This document shows, in pieces, positions 7,470 through 13,804 of a stretch of 15,110 nucleotides of DNA; the first letter of the stretch is position 1; every line of letters starts with the position of its first letter. The stretch comes from Planctomycetaceae bacterium. GTDB lineage: Bacteria; Planctomycetota; Planctomycetia; Pirellulales; PALSA-1355. The stretch lies in assembly GCA_005773095.1 (NCBI GenBank), contig SXHT01000081.1, positions 1 through 15,110 on the forward strand, read 5' to 3'. The notes under the pieces were generated by a model, which made no database searches, was not told the origin of the DNA, and saw only the letters and a program-made list of their open reading frames with translations. The position numbers were made by a program, and so were the translations under genes.

Positions 7470-7731
7470 CATACCCCAGCGCATCGAGCGGGCTGCGGAC
7501 GCTGATCCCTGACCGATTCAAGGCGTGGGTCTAGATCATCGTGGTGCCGACGTCGGCGTGACCCAACAGTTCCTGCAGCGTGCGAATGTCGGACCCGCTT
7601 TCCAGCAGGTGTGTGGCAAAACTGCGCCTGAGGGTATGCGGCGTGGCGTGTTTGGCGACGCCGGCCAATTGCAACGCTTGTTTGATCGGCGCACCGGAGC
7701 GGGAACAAGCAGTGTGAAAATGGCAAGTCAA
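7470..7731 (-). pseudogene. C-terminal remnant of an integron-type tyrosine recombinase, amber codon at the catalytic Tyr
   Basis: The minus-strand frame contains ATPHTLRRSFATHLLE and LQELLGHADVGTTMI, which are boxes typical of IntI/XerC-like tyrosine recombinases. The HxxR of box II and the LGH histidine are kept. Family members continue TMIYTHVLNRGG-VRSPLDAL, with the nucleophilic tyrosine right after TMI. Here that codon is TAG (7533-7531), and the frame then continues THALNRSG and VRSPLDAL. The reading is therefore intact on both sides of one nonsense codon that removes the catalytic residue. The N-terminal two thirds, including the first catalytic Arg, are missing; homology fades upstream of about 7700. 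This is a dead remnant, and no attC-like sites or cassettes are visible next to it. Confidence 0.85.
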
Positions 7732-7857
7732 CTCCCCGCCCGCTGATCGCTATCGTTCGCCACTCAAGAGCGTTGGAACCTCGGCGACGCGGGGGATTGG
7801 AACCACGAAGGACCCAGCGCGGGCTGCGCCCGGCAAACCATTTTGGAGACGAGAAAA

Positions 7858-7920
7858 GCGTGACTCCAGCGTTATCGTGAGGGTGTTGCAAACAAACGCG
7901 ATCACACACGGGAGTCACGC
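7858..7920. repeat. 10-bp perfect inverted repeat in front of the mobile-protein remnant
   Basis: GCGTGACTCC (7858-7867) and GGAGTCACGC (7911-7920) are perfect inverted repeats 43 bp apart. The right arm ends one base before the ATG at 7922. Together with the decayed protein that follows, this may be the left boundary of a mobile element or a hairpin controlling its translation. A direct repeat TTGGAACC at 7773-7780 and 7797-7804 lies a little upstream. Confidence 0.5.
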
Positions 7921-7921
7921 C

Positions 7922-8131
7922 ATGCGTTCTTTTCTCCAGCGCCACGAGTCGGAAACCAAGGGTGTGCTGAGTAGATTTGACCGGATTCGCTTTCGCGGCA
8001 CGATCCGCTGGCTCGGCGAATTTGCCCAGGCGCTCTGGGGCTCCCCGAAACATTTCCAGTGATACTTCACACTCCGCCAGCATGGCTTGTTTCCGCAACG
8101 CAAACCGTCGTTGAATGACATCACCTCCTGA
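7922..8131 (+). pseudogene. Truncated remnant of a multicopy, mobile-element-associated protein
   Basis: From ATG 7922 the frame gives MRSFLQRHESETKGVLSRF, then DRIRFRGTIRWL, and stops at TGA 8060-8062. The (F/L)xRHxxxxxGVLSxFDRxxFRGTxR start matches, from memory, a family of proteins of roughly 400-500 residues that occurs in many copies in planctomycete, acidobacterial and related genomes and is usually annotated hypothetical. If the TGA is read through, the same frame continues for 22 more codons (YFTLRQHGLFPQRKP and on) to TGA 8129-8131, so the stop may be a mutated Trp codon. Only about 10% of the usual length remains. It is preceded by the 10-bp inverted repeat. The family assignment is moderate; that it is broken is clear. 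Confidence 0.55.
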
Positions 8132-8385
8132 ACGGGTCCATGTTCAGAAGGTCAAATACCAAGAACACTTACGTGTCGCAACTCATCTTCGGACAGTGAA
8201 CGTAGTAGGCACGGTCCCCGTGCCGTAACTCAGAGCCAAGTAGAGCCTCACTTTGGCCAGGCGGACGGCTTCACCCAAGGGGTACACGCCATGCCTGCTC
8301 CATAAAAGCGGTTAAGTCGGGAACTTGATTGCGGTTCATGGACTGGGCCGTTGTAGCAGCCGTGTAACTCGACAGGAGGACTCAC
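8132..8385. promoter_or_regulatory. Leader region of the membrane cluster
   Basis: No gene is seen here. Two small stems occur: CTGAAC/GTTCAG (8128-8147) and a perfect 7-bp hairpin GGCACGG-TCC-CCGTGCC (8208-8224) with no T-run, so the latter is not a standard terminator. TTGTAGCAGCC at 8351-8361 recurs at 9806-9816 ahead of the third gene. A strong AGGAGG ribosome binding site (8374-8379) lies 6 nt before the ATG at 8386. The promoter of the cluster is expected here but was not identified. Confidence 0.4.
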
Positions 8386-9006
8386 ATGTTCCGCGACTCA
8401 TTGAAGTCAAGTCTTGCGCACGTGGGCATCGCTCTGCGTGAACCGGAGGACTTCGCGTTGCGCTGGCATCAAGAAGCATCGCACTATCGGGCAGCGGTTT
8501 GGCTGGGACTGGGATTGACCGCGATCTTCGGCACGATGACCTACGGGATGACCATGGGAATCGGCGAGGGTTCGGTGTCGATCGCGCGCAAAGGTATGCT
8601 GCTGACGATCGCGGCAGGATTGGCGTGGTCGGTGCCATTGCCGGCCCTTTACGTGCTTAACAGTCTGGCTGGTTCGCGGCTGAAAGCCAGCACGACGCTT
8701 TTGGCCGCACTGGTGACGACAAGTTGGGGCGGGCTGGCGCTGGTGGCCTCGGTGCCCATCAAGTGGTTCTTCAGCGTTGCCATTCCAGCGCAGGTCGGCG
8801 ATCTGCTGAGCCAACACGCGGCCAACCTCATCGTACTGGGTGTGAACCTGCTCGTGTTCTCCGGCGTGGGTCTATCGATGGCAGATGTCTTTTGCCGTGT
8901 GATGAGGGCGCTCGAACCGAGAAGCCTGGAGCCCATCTGGTATCTGATTCTGATCGGCATCATCGGCAGTGACTTGTTCTATCTGTTTGGCTTGTTTGCC
9001 TGGTGA
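8386..9006 (+). CDS. 5-TM membrane protein, first gene of the PspA-linked cluster
   Basis: This 206-residue integral membrane protein has no recognised name. A short N-terminal cytoplasmic-like segment (1-35, MFRDSLKSSLAHVG and on) precedes five predicted TM helices at about 36-58, 70-94, 101-128, 145-168 and 185-206; the last ends at the C-terminus. The central part, SVPLPALYVLNSLAGSRLK then ALVTTSWGGLALV, lines up with the next gene's ICLPSFYFYGLLAGIRTTM then ALKGMAAGAVALV. The two therefore appear to be diverged paralogues. The 5-TM layout with an LAG element resembles Yip1-type bacterial membrane proteins, but this is only a resemblance. The start is supported by AGGAGG six bases upstream. 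The next gene follows after 28 bp, implying an operon. Confidence 0.88.
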   Translation: MFRDSLKSSLAHVGIALREPEDFALRWHQEASHYRAAVWLGLGLTAIFGTMTYGMTMGIGEGSVSIARKGMLLTIAAGLAWSVPLPALYVLNSLAGSRLKASTTLLAALVTTSWGGLALVASVPIKWFFSVAIPAQVGDLLSQHAANLIVLGVNLLVFSGVGLSMADVFCRVMRALEPRSLEPIWYLILIGIIGSDLFYLFGLFAW

Positions 9007-9034
9007 ATCTTCCTCTTACTTTCTCGGAGCGATC

Positions 9035-9811
9035 ATGGCTGAGATCCTAATGACCGGCCCGGTAATCCTCGAAAAGCTATTGGATGCGTCTTGGGGCGAA
9101 AACGTTTCCGAGACGCAGGTTTCCACGACCGACGTGATTGAAATGCTGCTCAAGGACCGAGCACGTCTCGATCAACTCCTTCGGCATGAAGAGCGTCAGC
9201 GAGAACTTGTGCCGCGGTTGATGGCGGTGGCACTGTTCGGATTCTTCATTTACGGCGTGGTGGTAACGGGACTTTTGAACGCCCTGCGCGCGCAAACCGG
9301 GTTCTGGCTGCCGCATGTCGCCGCCGCGAACTGGAACGATGCGACGGCAGCCAATCTCGCGCTGAGCTATGCGCTGGGGATCATCGCAGCCAACGGCATC
9401 TGCCTGCCGAGCTTTTACTTTTACGGACTATTAGCGGGAATCCGTACGACCATGCTGGGCGTGACCGCTCACGCTCTCAAAGGCATGGCGGCCGGCGCAG
9501 TTGCACTTGTCGGACTGCTGCCGATCTATGTCGCATTCGCGCTCACCGCGTTGGTATTTCCGTGGGCGATCGGCTGGCCCGCGTGTTGGAGCGTCGTCGG
9601 GCTTGCATTGCCATTCATCGCTGGCCTTTGGGGCGCGATCAATCTGTACCAAGGTTTTGTCGGTCTGGCCGATACAATGTCGCCCAAGTGCCGTGGTGAG
9701 CGCGCGTGCTTCCTGCGACGGCTGATCTTTGCCTGGTGCGGCTGCTTCACATTTGTGACGCCGGTTGTGATCTTTTCGCTTTGGGATTTGTTTAGTACTT
9801 GGGCATTGTAG
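9035..9811 (+). CDS. 5-TM membrane protein with N-terminal helical region, second gene of the cluster
   Basis: This is a 258-residue membrane protein. The ATG at 9035 was preferred over an in-frame ATG at 8969 that overlaps the upstream gene, because GGAG (9026-9029) lies 5 nt before it and the extra 22 residues do not look like protein of this family. A charged, probably helical cytoplasmic segment (1-60, including DVIEMLLKDRARLDQLLRHE) precedes TM helices at about 62-84, 105-130, 148-172, 178-205 and 230-253. Residues 121-165 resemble the corresponding part of the preceding protein (LPSFYFYGLLAG against LPALYVLNSLAG), suggesting tandem duplication. The added N-terminal helix could contact the coiled-coil proteins encoded downstream. 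No enzyme motif is seen. The next gene starts 38 bp later. Confidence 0.88.
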   Translation: MAEILMTGPVILEKLLDASWGENVSETQVSTTDVIEMLLKDRARLDQLLRHEERQRELVPRLMAVALFGFFIYGVVVTGLLNALRAQTGFWLPHVAAANWNDATAANLALSYALGIIAANGICLPSFYFYGLLAGIRTTMLGVTAHALKGMAAGAVALVGLLPIYVAFALTALVFPWAIGWPACWSVVGLALPFIAGLWGAINLYQGFVGLADTMSPKCRGERACFLRRLIFAWCGCFTFVTPVVIFSLWDLFSTWAL

Positions 9812-9849
9812 CAGCCTCGTGAAAGTGAAACGGCTATCGGGAGGCAACG

Positions 9850-10575
9850 ATGGGACTGACAGAATCACTTGTGTTTTATCTCCTCGTGGGAATTGCGGTT
9901 TCCGTCGCGGTATATCTGGCGGAAGGTCCCCGCGGCACGGTCCGCGTGGCGTTTCTCCTCGGCACATCTCTGCTGTTCTGGCCGCTCTACCTGCCGGTCC
10001 TGTTGTCAATGCATGGAAATCGCCCGACCGATGCCGCATTACCTTCACCTCAACTTGATGAAATGGCCACGGCGATCGCGCAAGTCGAGCGGGAGCTGGA
10101 AGCGGCTCTTTCGAGCCTCGAGGGTTGGCCCGAAGCGGCGCTGGCACGGGAAAAGAATCGCGTCGCCGAGTTGCGCACCGCGCTATCGGCGCAAGCGACT
10201 CGCGTCCGCGAAATCGACGAATTGCTGAGCGACACAAAGTCGTCCGATTCGCTCGACACACACTCGCGGCCCGCCGATTCTCTGGACGCCGCGGCGCTCG
10301 TTCGCTGGCAGAAAAGCCATCGCGCTCGCGAACAGAATTTCACGCGACTGGCCGCGATTCGCCGACAAAGCCATGCTGACCTGATGGCGACGCTCGCCTG
10401 GATTCGAGAATTGGTATCGATGATCCACCTGGCCAAGTTCACCGGCGCCCCGGCCTCGCGCACTGAAGAACTCGTCGCGCAGATTGAGGCAGCCGTGGAA
10501 GGCGTGTCGCTCGTCGGCGGGCACGATGAGACGCACGATCTGAACGTGTCCACCTATCAAACTGCTGGCTCCTGA
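9850..10575 (+). CDS. Membrane-anchored coiled-coil protein, third gene of the cluster
   Basis: This 241-residue protein has two TM helices at the N-terminus (about 5-24 and 32-53), forming a hairpin anchor. A long soluble part follows with heptad-like helices at about 66-125 (EMATAIAQVERELEAALSSL and on) and about 148-220, separated by a Ser/Asp-rich linker (128-147). A GGGAGG ribosome binding site (9839-9844) lies 5 nt before the ATG. Its stop codon TGA (10573-10575) falls inside a heptamer repeat array, so the last residues, TAGS, are partly encoded by the repeat and the original C-terminus may have been replaced. The two-TM plus coiled-coil design fits a scaffold or partner of the PspA-like protein encoded next. 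I do not recognise a named family. Confidence 0.87.
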   Translation: MGLTESLVFYLLVGIAVSVAVYLAEGPRGTVRVAFLLGTSLLFWPLYLPVLLSMHGNRPTDAALPSPQLDEMATAIAQVERELEAALSSLEGWPEAALAREKNRVAELRTALSAQATRVREIDELLSDTKSSDSLDTHSRPADSLDAAALVRWQKSHRAREQNFTRLAAIRRQSHADLMATLAWIRELVSMIHLAKFTGAPASRTEELVAQIEAAVEGVSLVGGHDETHDLNVSTYQTAGS

Positions 10576-10603
10576 CTCCTGATTCCTGTCCCCTGACTCC
10601 TGG
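10571..10603. repeat. Second heptamer array (reverse orientation) between the last two cluster genes
   Basis: Units CCTGACT, CCTGATT, CCTGTCC, CCTGACT and a partial CCTGG run from 10571. Read on the minus strand they are the same (G/A)(G/A)(A/G)TCAGG family as the array at 6951-7049. The array supplies the TGA stop of the upstream gene and runs directly into the GGAG ribosome binding site (10602-10605) of the next gene, so it fills the whole 36-bp spacer. Confidence 0.9.
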
Positions 10604-10611
10604 AGAACCCT

Positions 10612-10944
10612 ATGGGCATCCTTCAACGCACCACCGAAATTCTTTCCGCCAATCTGAACGACTTTGTCGACGGCCTTGAGCAGCCGGAACGCATGTTGCG
10701 TCACTCGCTGCGCGAAATGGAATCGCTCGTCGCAACCACGTCATCGGCGGTGGCACGCTCGCTTGCCGCGGAACGATTGCTCTCAAACGCTCGCGACAGC
10801 CAACTGCAACAGATCGGGACCTGGCGCACTCGGGCAAAGGCTGCTCTCGACTCGATGGGAAGGGACTCGCTGGAACAAGACCTCGCCGAACGTGAAGCTC
10901 AAGTCGCAATCGAAGAAGAACTCAGCCGCCTGCGGCAAACGTGA
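10612..10944 (+). CDS. Half-length PspA/IM30-family protein
   Basis: This 110-residue protein starts MGILQRTTEILSANLNDFVD and continues with EQPERMLRHSLREMES. That is the N-terminal pattern of PspA/IM30 (Vipp1) proteins, ESCRT-III-like membrane-remodelling and phage-shock factors: an amphipathic membrane-binding helix, then a DP/QPERMLRxxxREME-type turn into the coiled-coil hairpin. The rest (LAAERLLSNARDSQLQQIG, then WRTRAKAALDSMGRDSLEQD) is helical and Ala/Arg/Glu-rich, as in the family. Known members are about 220-230 residues, so this one ends roughly halfway, around the return arm of the hairpin. No frame downstream of the TGA continues the coiled coil, so it is either a naturally short form or truncated. 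GGAG lies 6 nt before the ATG. It closes the four-gene cluster. Confidence 0.82.
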   Translation: MGILQRTTEILSANLNDFVDGLEQPERMLRHSLREMESLVATTSSAVARSLAAERLLSNARDSQLQQIGTWRTRAKAALDSMGRDSLEQDLAEREAQVAIEEELSRLRQT

Positions 10945-11267
10945 TTCTCGATAGCGCAATAACTTTAATCACGAAGGGCTGGGCTCCCTCGCTTCCTCGC
11001 CACTACCAGTGGTCGCCGGCACTGGCGTATATTTGGACGTACAAGTTCCCGGAGAGCAGACGGGGGAGATTGTTATTGGAATAGAAAGGAACCCTCATGC
11101 ACAAACCAACCCAGCATACGTCCATCGCCAACCGACTGGTCGTCAGTTGTTCGACATTCGCCGCGATTCCATCCATAATAGCGACTGCGCGGGCCAATTC
11201 AGTCCGCCGCCTCGTATTGGAATTCCTAGCAGTCAGTAGTCATTCGCAATCGATCGGAGCCGCTATT
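10945..11267. other. Intergenic region with a weak stem-loop
   Basis: This is a 323-bp spacer. CCAGTG (11006-11011) and CACTGG (11020-11025) form a 6-bp stem with an 8-nt loop, followed by GCGTATATTT. It may be a weak terminator for the cluster, though the T-run is poor. A plus-strand frame at 11009-11239 and an in-frame extension of the next gene from 11097 are open but show no recognisable motif. GGAG at 11256-11259 serves the next gene's ATG at 11268. Confidence 0.4.
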
Positions 11268-12794
11268 ATGCGAAACCACACCCGTTGTCGCCTACTTTTT
11301 CACGGTGCCATTGGTTGTTTGGCGATAGTTGTTTTATCGCAGCAGACAAGCGCTTTTGCCGCCGAGCAGGCCATCCCGATCGGAAGCCATCGTCAGCTCT
11401 TTCTGGACGATTGGGTCGTTAGCCAAACCAGTAACGTGCAAAGGCGGCAGGGCATGGTGACCAAGAACCCCAACAATCCCATCTTGGTGCGCGACAAGGC
11501 TTGGGAAACTCAACGGGTCGATCTGTACGGCAGCGCGGTCTTCGATCCTGCCACCAACAAACTGCAAATCTTTTACTCTACCATGAGTCTGTCCACTCCA
11601 GTCAAGCACGACGACATGCTCGCCTATGCCGTATCAGACGACATGGGCGCAACGTGGACCAAGCCGGATTTGGGCCTGATACCCTTCAACGGAGACCGAC
11701 ACACGAATCTGGTGCTCAAGGCTGCTGCCAACGATTTTTCCGGGATCGTCCACGGACCGTGCGTCTTTCTCGACGCGCATGAATCCGATCCGACCAAGCG
11801 GTATAAGGTGTTCCTAAATGAATACTACAACGGCTGTTCGTTCGACCGAGTTGGCCATTTTCATTACTCGACCGGCGCGTCCGTGGGTAAGGCGGGTATG
11901 TACGTCGCTTACTCCCCGGACGGGATTCACTGGACGCGACCTTCGGCGAAGCCTTTTTCGGGCCTGCACAGCGACACCACCCAATCAGCCTTCTGGGACG
12001 CGCGGCTGGGCAAGTACGTAGCCTATGTCCGGGGGTGGACAAGCAATGGCCGGAGTGTCTTCCGCATGGAGAGCGACAATTTTGAGACTTGGACCGAACC
12101 CACGATCGTGTTGGAGGGCACGAGTAGCCAGCAAATCTACAGCATGGGAGTGACGCCGTACGAGGGGATCTACCTCGGCACTTCGTGGATTTTCGATGCG
12201 ACGGTAACCAGCAGTCAACCGAGCAAACCGGAGATCTGGCCGGAACTGGCGGTCAGCCGCGACGGAGTACAGTGGTCGCGACCCTTTCCTGGCCAACAGT
12301 TTATCCCCACCGGCTCCGAGGGCACCCGGGACTCGAAACAAATCCGCATGTCTTCCTCGTTGGTGGTCCTGGACGATAAAATTCTGCTGGTATATGGACA
12401 GAGCGCTGACCCACATCACATCAATATGCGAGCGGAAATCGGCATGGCCACGATGCGACTGGACGGGTTCGCCTCGCTGGATGCCGCCGACGCGGAAGGC
12501 TCCCTGCTGACCAAGCCGCTGCGCTGGGACGTCGGCGCATTGCACGTCAACGCGATTGCGCGGCCTGGCGGATACGTCAAGGCCGAAATCCAAGACGCCG
12601 TCGGCAAACCGCTGGCCGGTTACGAGTTGGACGCATGCCAGGCCCTGACCGGTGATCAACTCAACGGACGGATTGCGTGGGAGAAGGAAGCCATGGTTCC
12701 CGCTACCTCGTCGGTCGGCTGCCGAATTCGTTTCCTGCTAAAGGATGCCAAGCTTTTCTCATTCTGGGTGGCGGAGTCAAAAGGAAGGCATTAG
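11268..12794 (+). CDS. Secreted beta-propeller protein, GH32/sialidase-like
   Basis: This 508-residue exported protein has a signal peptide at about 1-33 (basic start, hydrophobic 11-24, Ala-rich cleavage area near FAAEQ). The mature part begins IPIGSHRQLFLDDWVV, a common opening of planctomycete glycoside-hydrolase-family-32-like proteins. Asp-box-like turns SDDMGATWTKP (123-133), SPDGIHWTRP (216-225) and SRDGVQWSRP (330-339), together with YGSAVFDPATNKLQIFY (87-103), indicate a multi-bladed propeller. A C-terminal beta-sandwich-like part (about 418-508, from LRWDVGALHVNAI) follows. A role in polysaccharide breakdown is likely, but the catalytic acids cannot be assigned by eye and some family members may be non-enzymatic. 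ATG 11268 was chosen over 11097 because GGAG lies 8 nt upstream and the signal peptide starts there. Its last 4 bp overlap the convergent pheS remnant. Confidence 0.87.
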   Translation: MRNHTRCRLLFHGAIGCLAIVVLSQQTSAFAAEQAIPIGSHRQLFLDDWVVSQTSNVQRRQGMVTKNPNNPILVRDKAWETQRVDLYGSAVFDPATNKLQIFYSTMSLSTPVKHDDMLAYAVSDDMGATWTKPDLGLIPFNGDRHTNLVLKAAANDFSGIVHGPCVFLDAHESDPTKRYKVFLNEYYNGCSFDRVGHFHYSTGASVGKAGMYVAYSPDGIHWTRPSAKPFSGLHSDTTQSAFWDARLGKYVAYVRGWTSNGRSVFRMESDNFETWTEPTIVLEGTSSQQIYSMGVTPYEGIYLGTSWIFDATVTSSQPSKPEIWPELAVSRDGVQWSRPFPGQQFIPTGSEGTRDSKQIRMSSSLVVLDDKILLVYGQSADPHHINMRAEIGMATMRLDGFASLDAADAEGSLLTKPLRWDVGALHVNAIARPGGYVKAEIQDAVGKPLAGYELDACQALTGDQLNGRIAWEKEAMVPATSSVGCRIRFLLKDAKLFSFWVAESKGRH

Positions 12795-13250
12795 CCCACG
12801 GCTTTGAGTACATTCGGATCGACCATGCCGGCGCCGCCCATTTTGATGAACAGGCCTTCGATCTGATGGAACATCGGGTAATGCGTGGCGTCGGCAGTCT
12901 GCGCGAGTGGATGCAAATGTCCCACGCGCGGTCGAATCCCTGGCAGTGTTCGATCGAACAACGGCCCCGCCTTGCCCGACGCTTTCAGCAACGCCATGCG
13001 CTCCTGAGCCGCCGCGAAAGCCGCTTCGATGGCTTGCTTCACCTCATTGAATCGCTTGCCGGCCGCAGGCTTATCGGGCCCCGCGACACCGCCCAGCCCC
13101 TTTTCGAGCGCCTTTGAGGCGTCCGCTTTTAGCGCCGAGAAACTCCACCCGCGCAATCTCCGGCGCGTCGACATCAGCCGCGGCCGCAAAGGCTTTCTCC
13201 GCCGCTAATTGCAGCGAATCCAGTTCAGCAACAAACGCCTCGATCGCCAC
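12791..13250 (-). pseudogene. pheS: Remnant of phenylalanyl-tRNA synthetase alpha-subunit gene (frameshifted, two internal deletions)
   Basis: From GTG 13250-13248, with GGAG upstream, the frame reads VAIEAFVAELDSLQLAAEKA and later ARVEFLGAKSGRLK, the PheS N-terminal coiled coil. Near 13107-13115 a one-base shift moves the match to another frame: LEKGLGGVAGPDKPAAGKRF, NEVKQAIEAAF and TLPGIRPRVGHLHPLAQT, all PheS. It then jumps near 12895 to DATHYPMFHQIEGLFI (motif 2 region, about 100 residues later in PheS) and near 12844 to GGAGMVDPNVLKAVG (motif 3 side), and ends in TAA. Most of the catalytic core and the C-terminus are lost, so it cannot be active. PheS is essential and normally sits beside pheT, which is absent here, so a working copy must be elsewhere. 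Only the frame shift and joins seen by eye are claimed. Confidence 0.9.
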
Positions 13251-13332
13251 GAGTTCGCTCCAAAATCAAACGGGAGAGCGTTTGATGATAGACCAACCGC
13301 CCACAGGCTGCCAAGGCTAGCCAACTTTCGCG

Positions 13333-13764
13333 CTACTTACTCTTTAACTTGAGCGGAATCTCGTTCACTTCAACGGAGCGAATCTCGGCGGTTAAACCGG
13401 AGGTGGAGGGATTATTGTACTTGGCGGGGATTAGCGAGGGAAAGTCCGTGACACCTTTCGGCTGTGGAATTGCTTCGACGCACACCCTATGAAAACCAAG
13501 AACGGCGCCGTCGTGGTTGTCGTTTCGGCGATCGGTGCTGAGCTGATAGCGGCCTGTCTCGTCAATGATTCCAACCGCAATGGGCCCTGCATTTCCTTTC
13601 GAGCGGTCGGGCACAAATTGCACTCTGCCGAGAGGCAGAGGCTTGCCGTCTAGGGTGACGATCCCCGTCACTTTCACCCGAAGTGGCAACTCTGAACGGC
13701 CACAACCCAAGCTGCCGACGAGGGTGATTGCGGCAATTGCGAGATAGCAAAAGCGAGGTTGCAT
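13333..13764 (-). CDS. Small lipoprotein with a transthyretin/carboxypeptidase-regulatory-like domain
   Basis: This is a 143-residue lipoprotein from ATG 13764-13762. A hydrophobic signal (MQPRFCYLAIAAITLVGSLGC) ends in a lipobox variant SLG-C with Cys21 as the lipidated residue. The body has the VTGIVTLDGKPLPLGRVQF pattern (32-50) and VGIIDETGRYQL (64-75), the beta-strand signature of the small Ig-like, carboxypeptidase-regulatory-like proteins that are abundant in planctomycetes. A longer in-frame start at 13836 would overlap the DUF1559 gene and put non-hydrophobic sequence before the signal, so it was not chosen. The gap to the DUF1559 stop is 40 bp, and the pair is probably one transcript; this pairing is recurrent in planctomycetes. 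No strong ribosome binding site is seen. Its function is unknown. Confidence 0.85.
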   Translation of the reverse strand: MQPRFCYLAIAAITLVGSLGCGRSELPLRVKVTGIVTLDGKPLPLGRVQFVPDRSKGNAGPIAVGIIDETGRYQLSTDRRNDNHDGAVLGFHRVCVEAIPQPKGVTDFPSLIPAKYNNPSTSGLTAEIRSVEVNEIPLKLKSK

Positions 13765-13804
13765 AGCAAGGAGAGTATTGCTTTCACACCCGAAGGAGCT
13801 GTGC

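Noticed and set aside
7439..8098. 219-codon open frame on the minus strand
   Set aside because: It runs through the recombinase remnant in the wrong frame and through the mobile-protein remnant antisense. It shows no family pattern.
8969..9034. Upstream start for the second 5-TM protein
   Set aside because: It would overlap the first gene. The ATG at 9035 has a GGAG at proper spacing and leaves a normal N-terminus.
9431..10261. 276-codon open frame on the minus strand
   Set aside because: It is antisense to the second and third membrane-cluster genes, with Arg/Pro-rich low-quality composition and no start signal.
11009..11239. 76-codon plus-strand frame before the propeller gene
   Set aside because: The translation looks superficially protein-like, but it has no ribosome binding site and overlaps the weak stem-loop. 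No family was recognised.
11985..12659. 224-codon open frame on the minus strand
   Set aside because: It is antisense to the secreted propeller gene, which has a signal peptide and Asp-box motifs.
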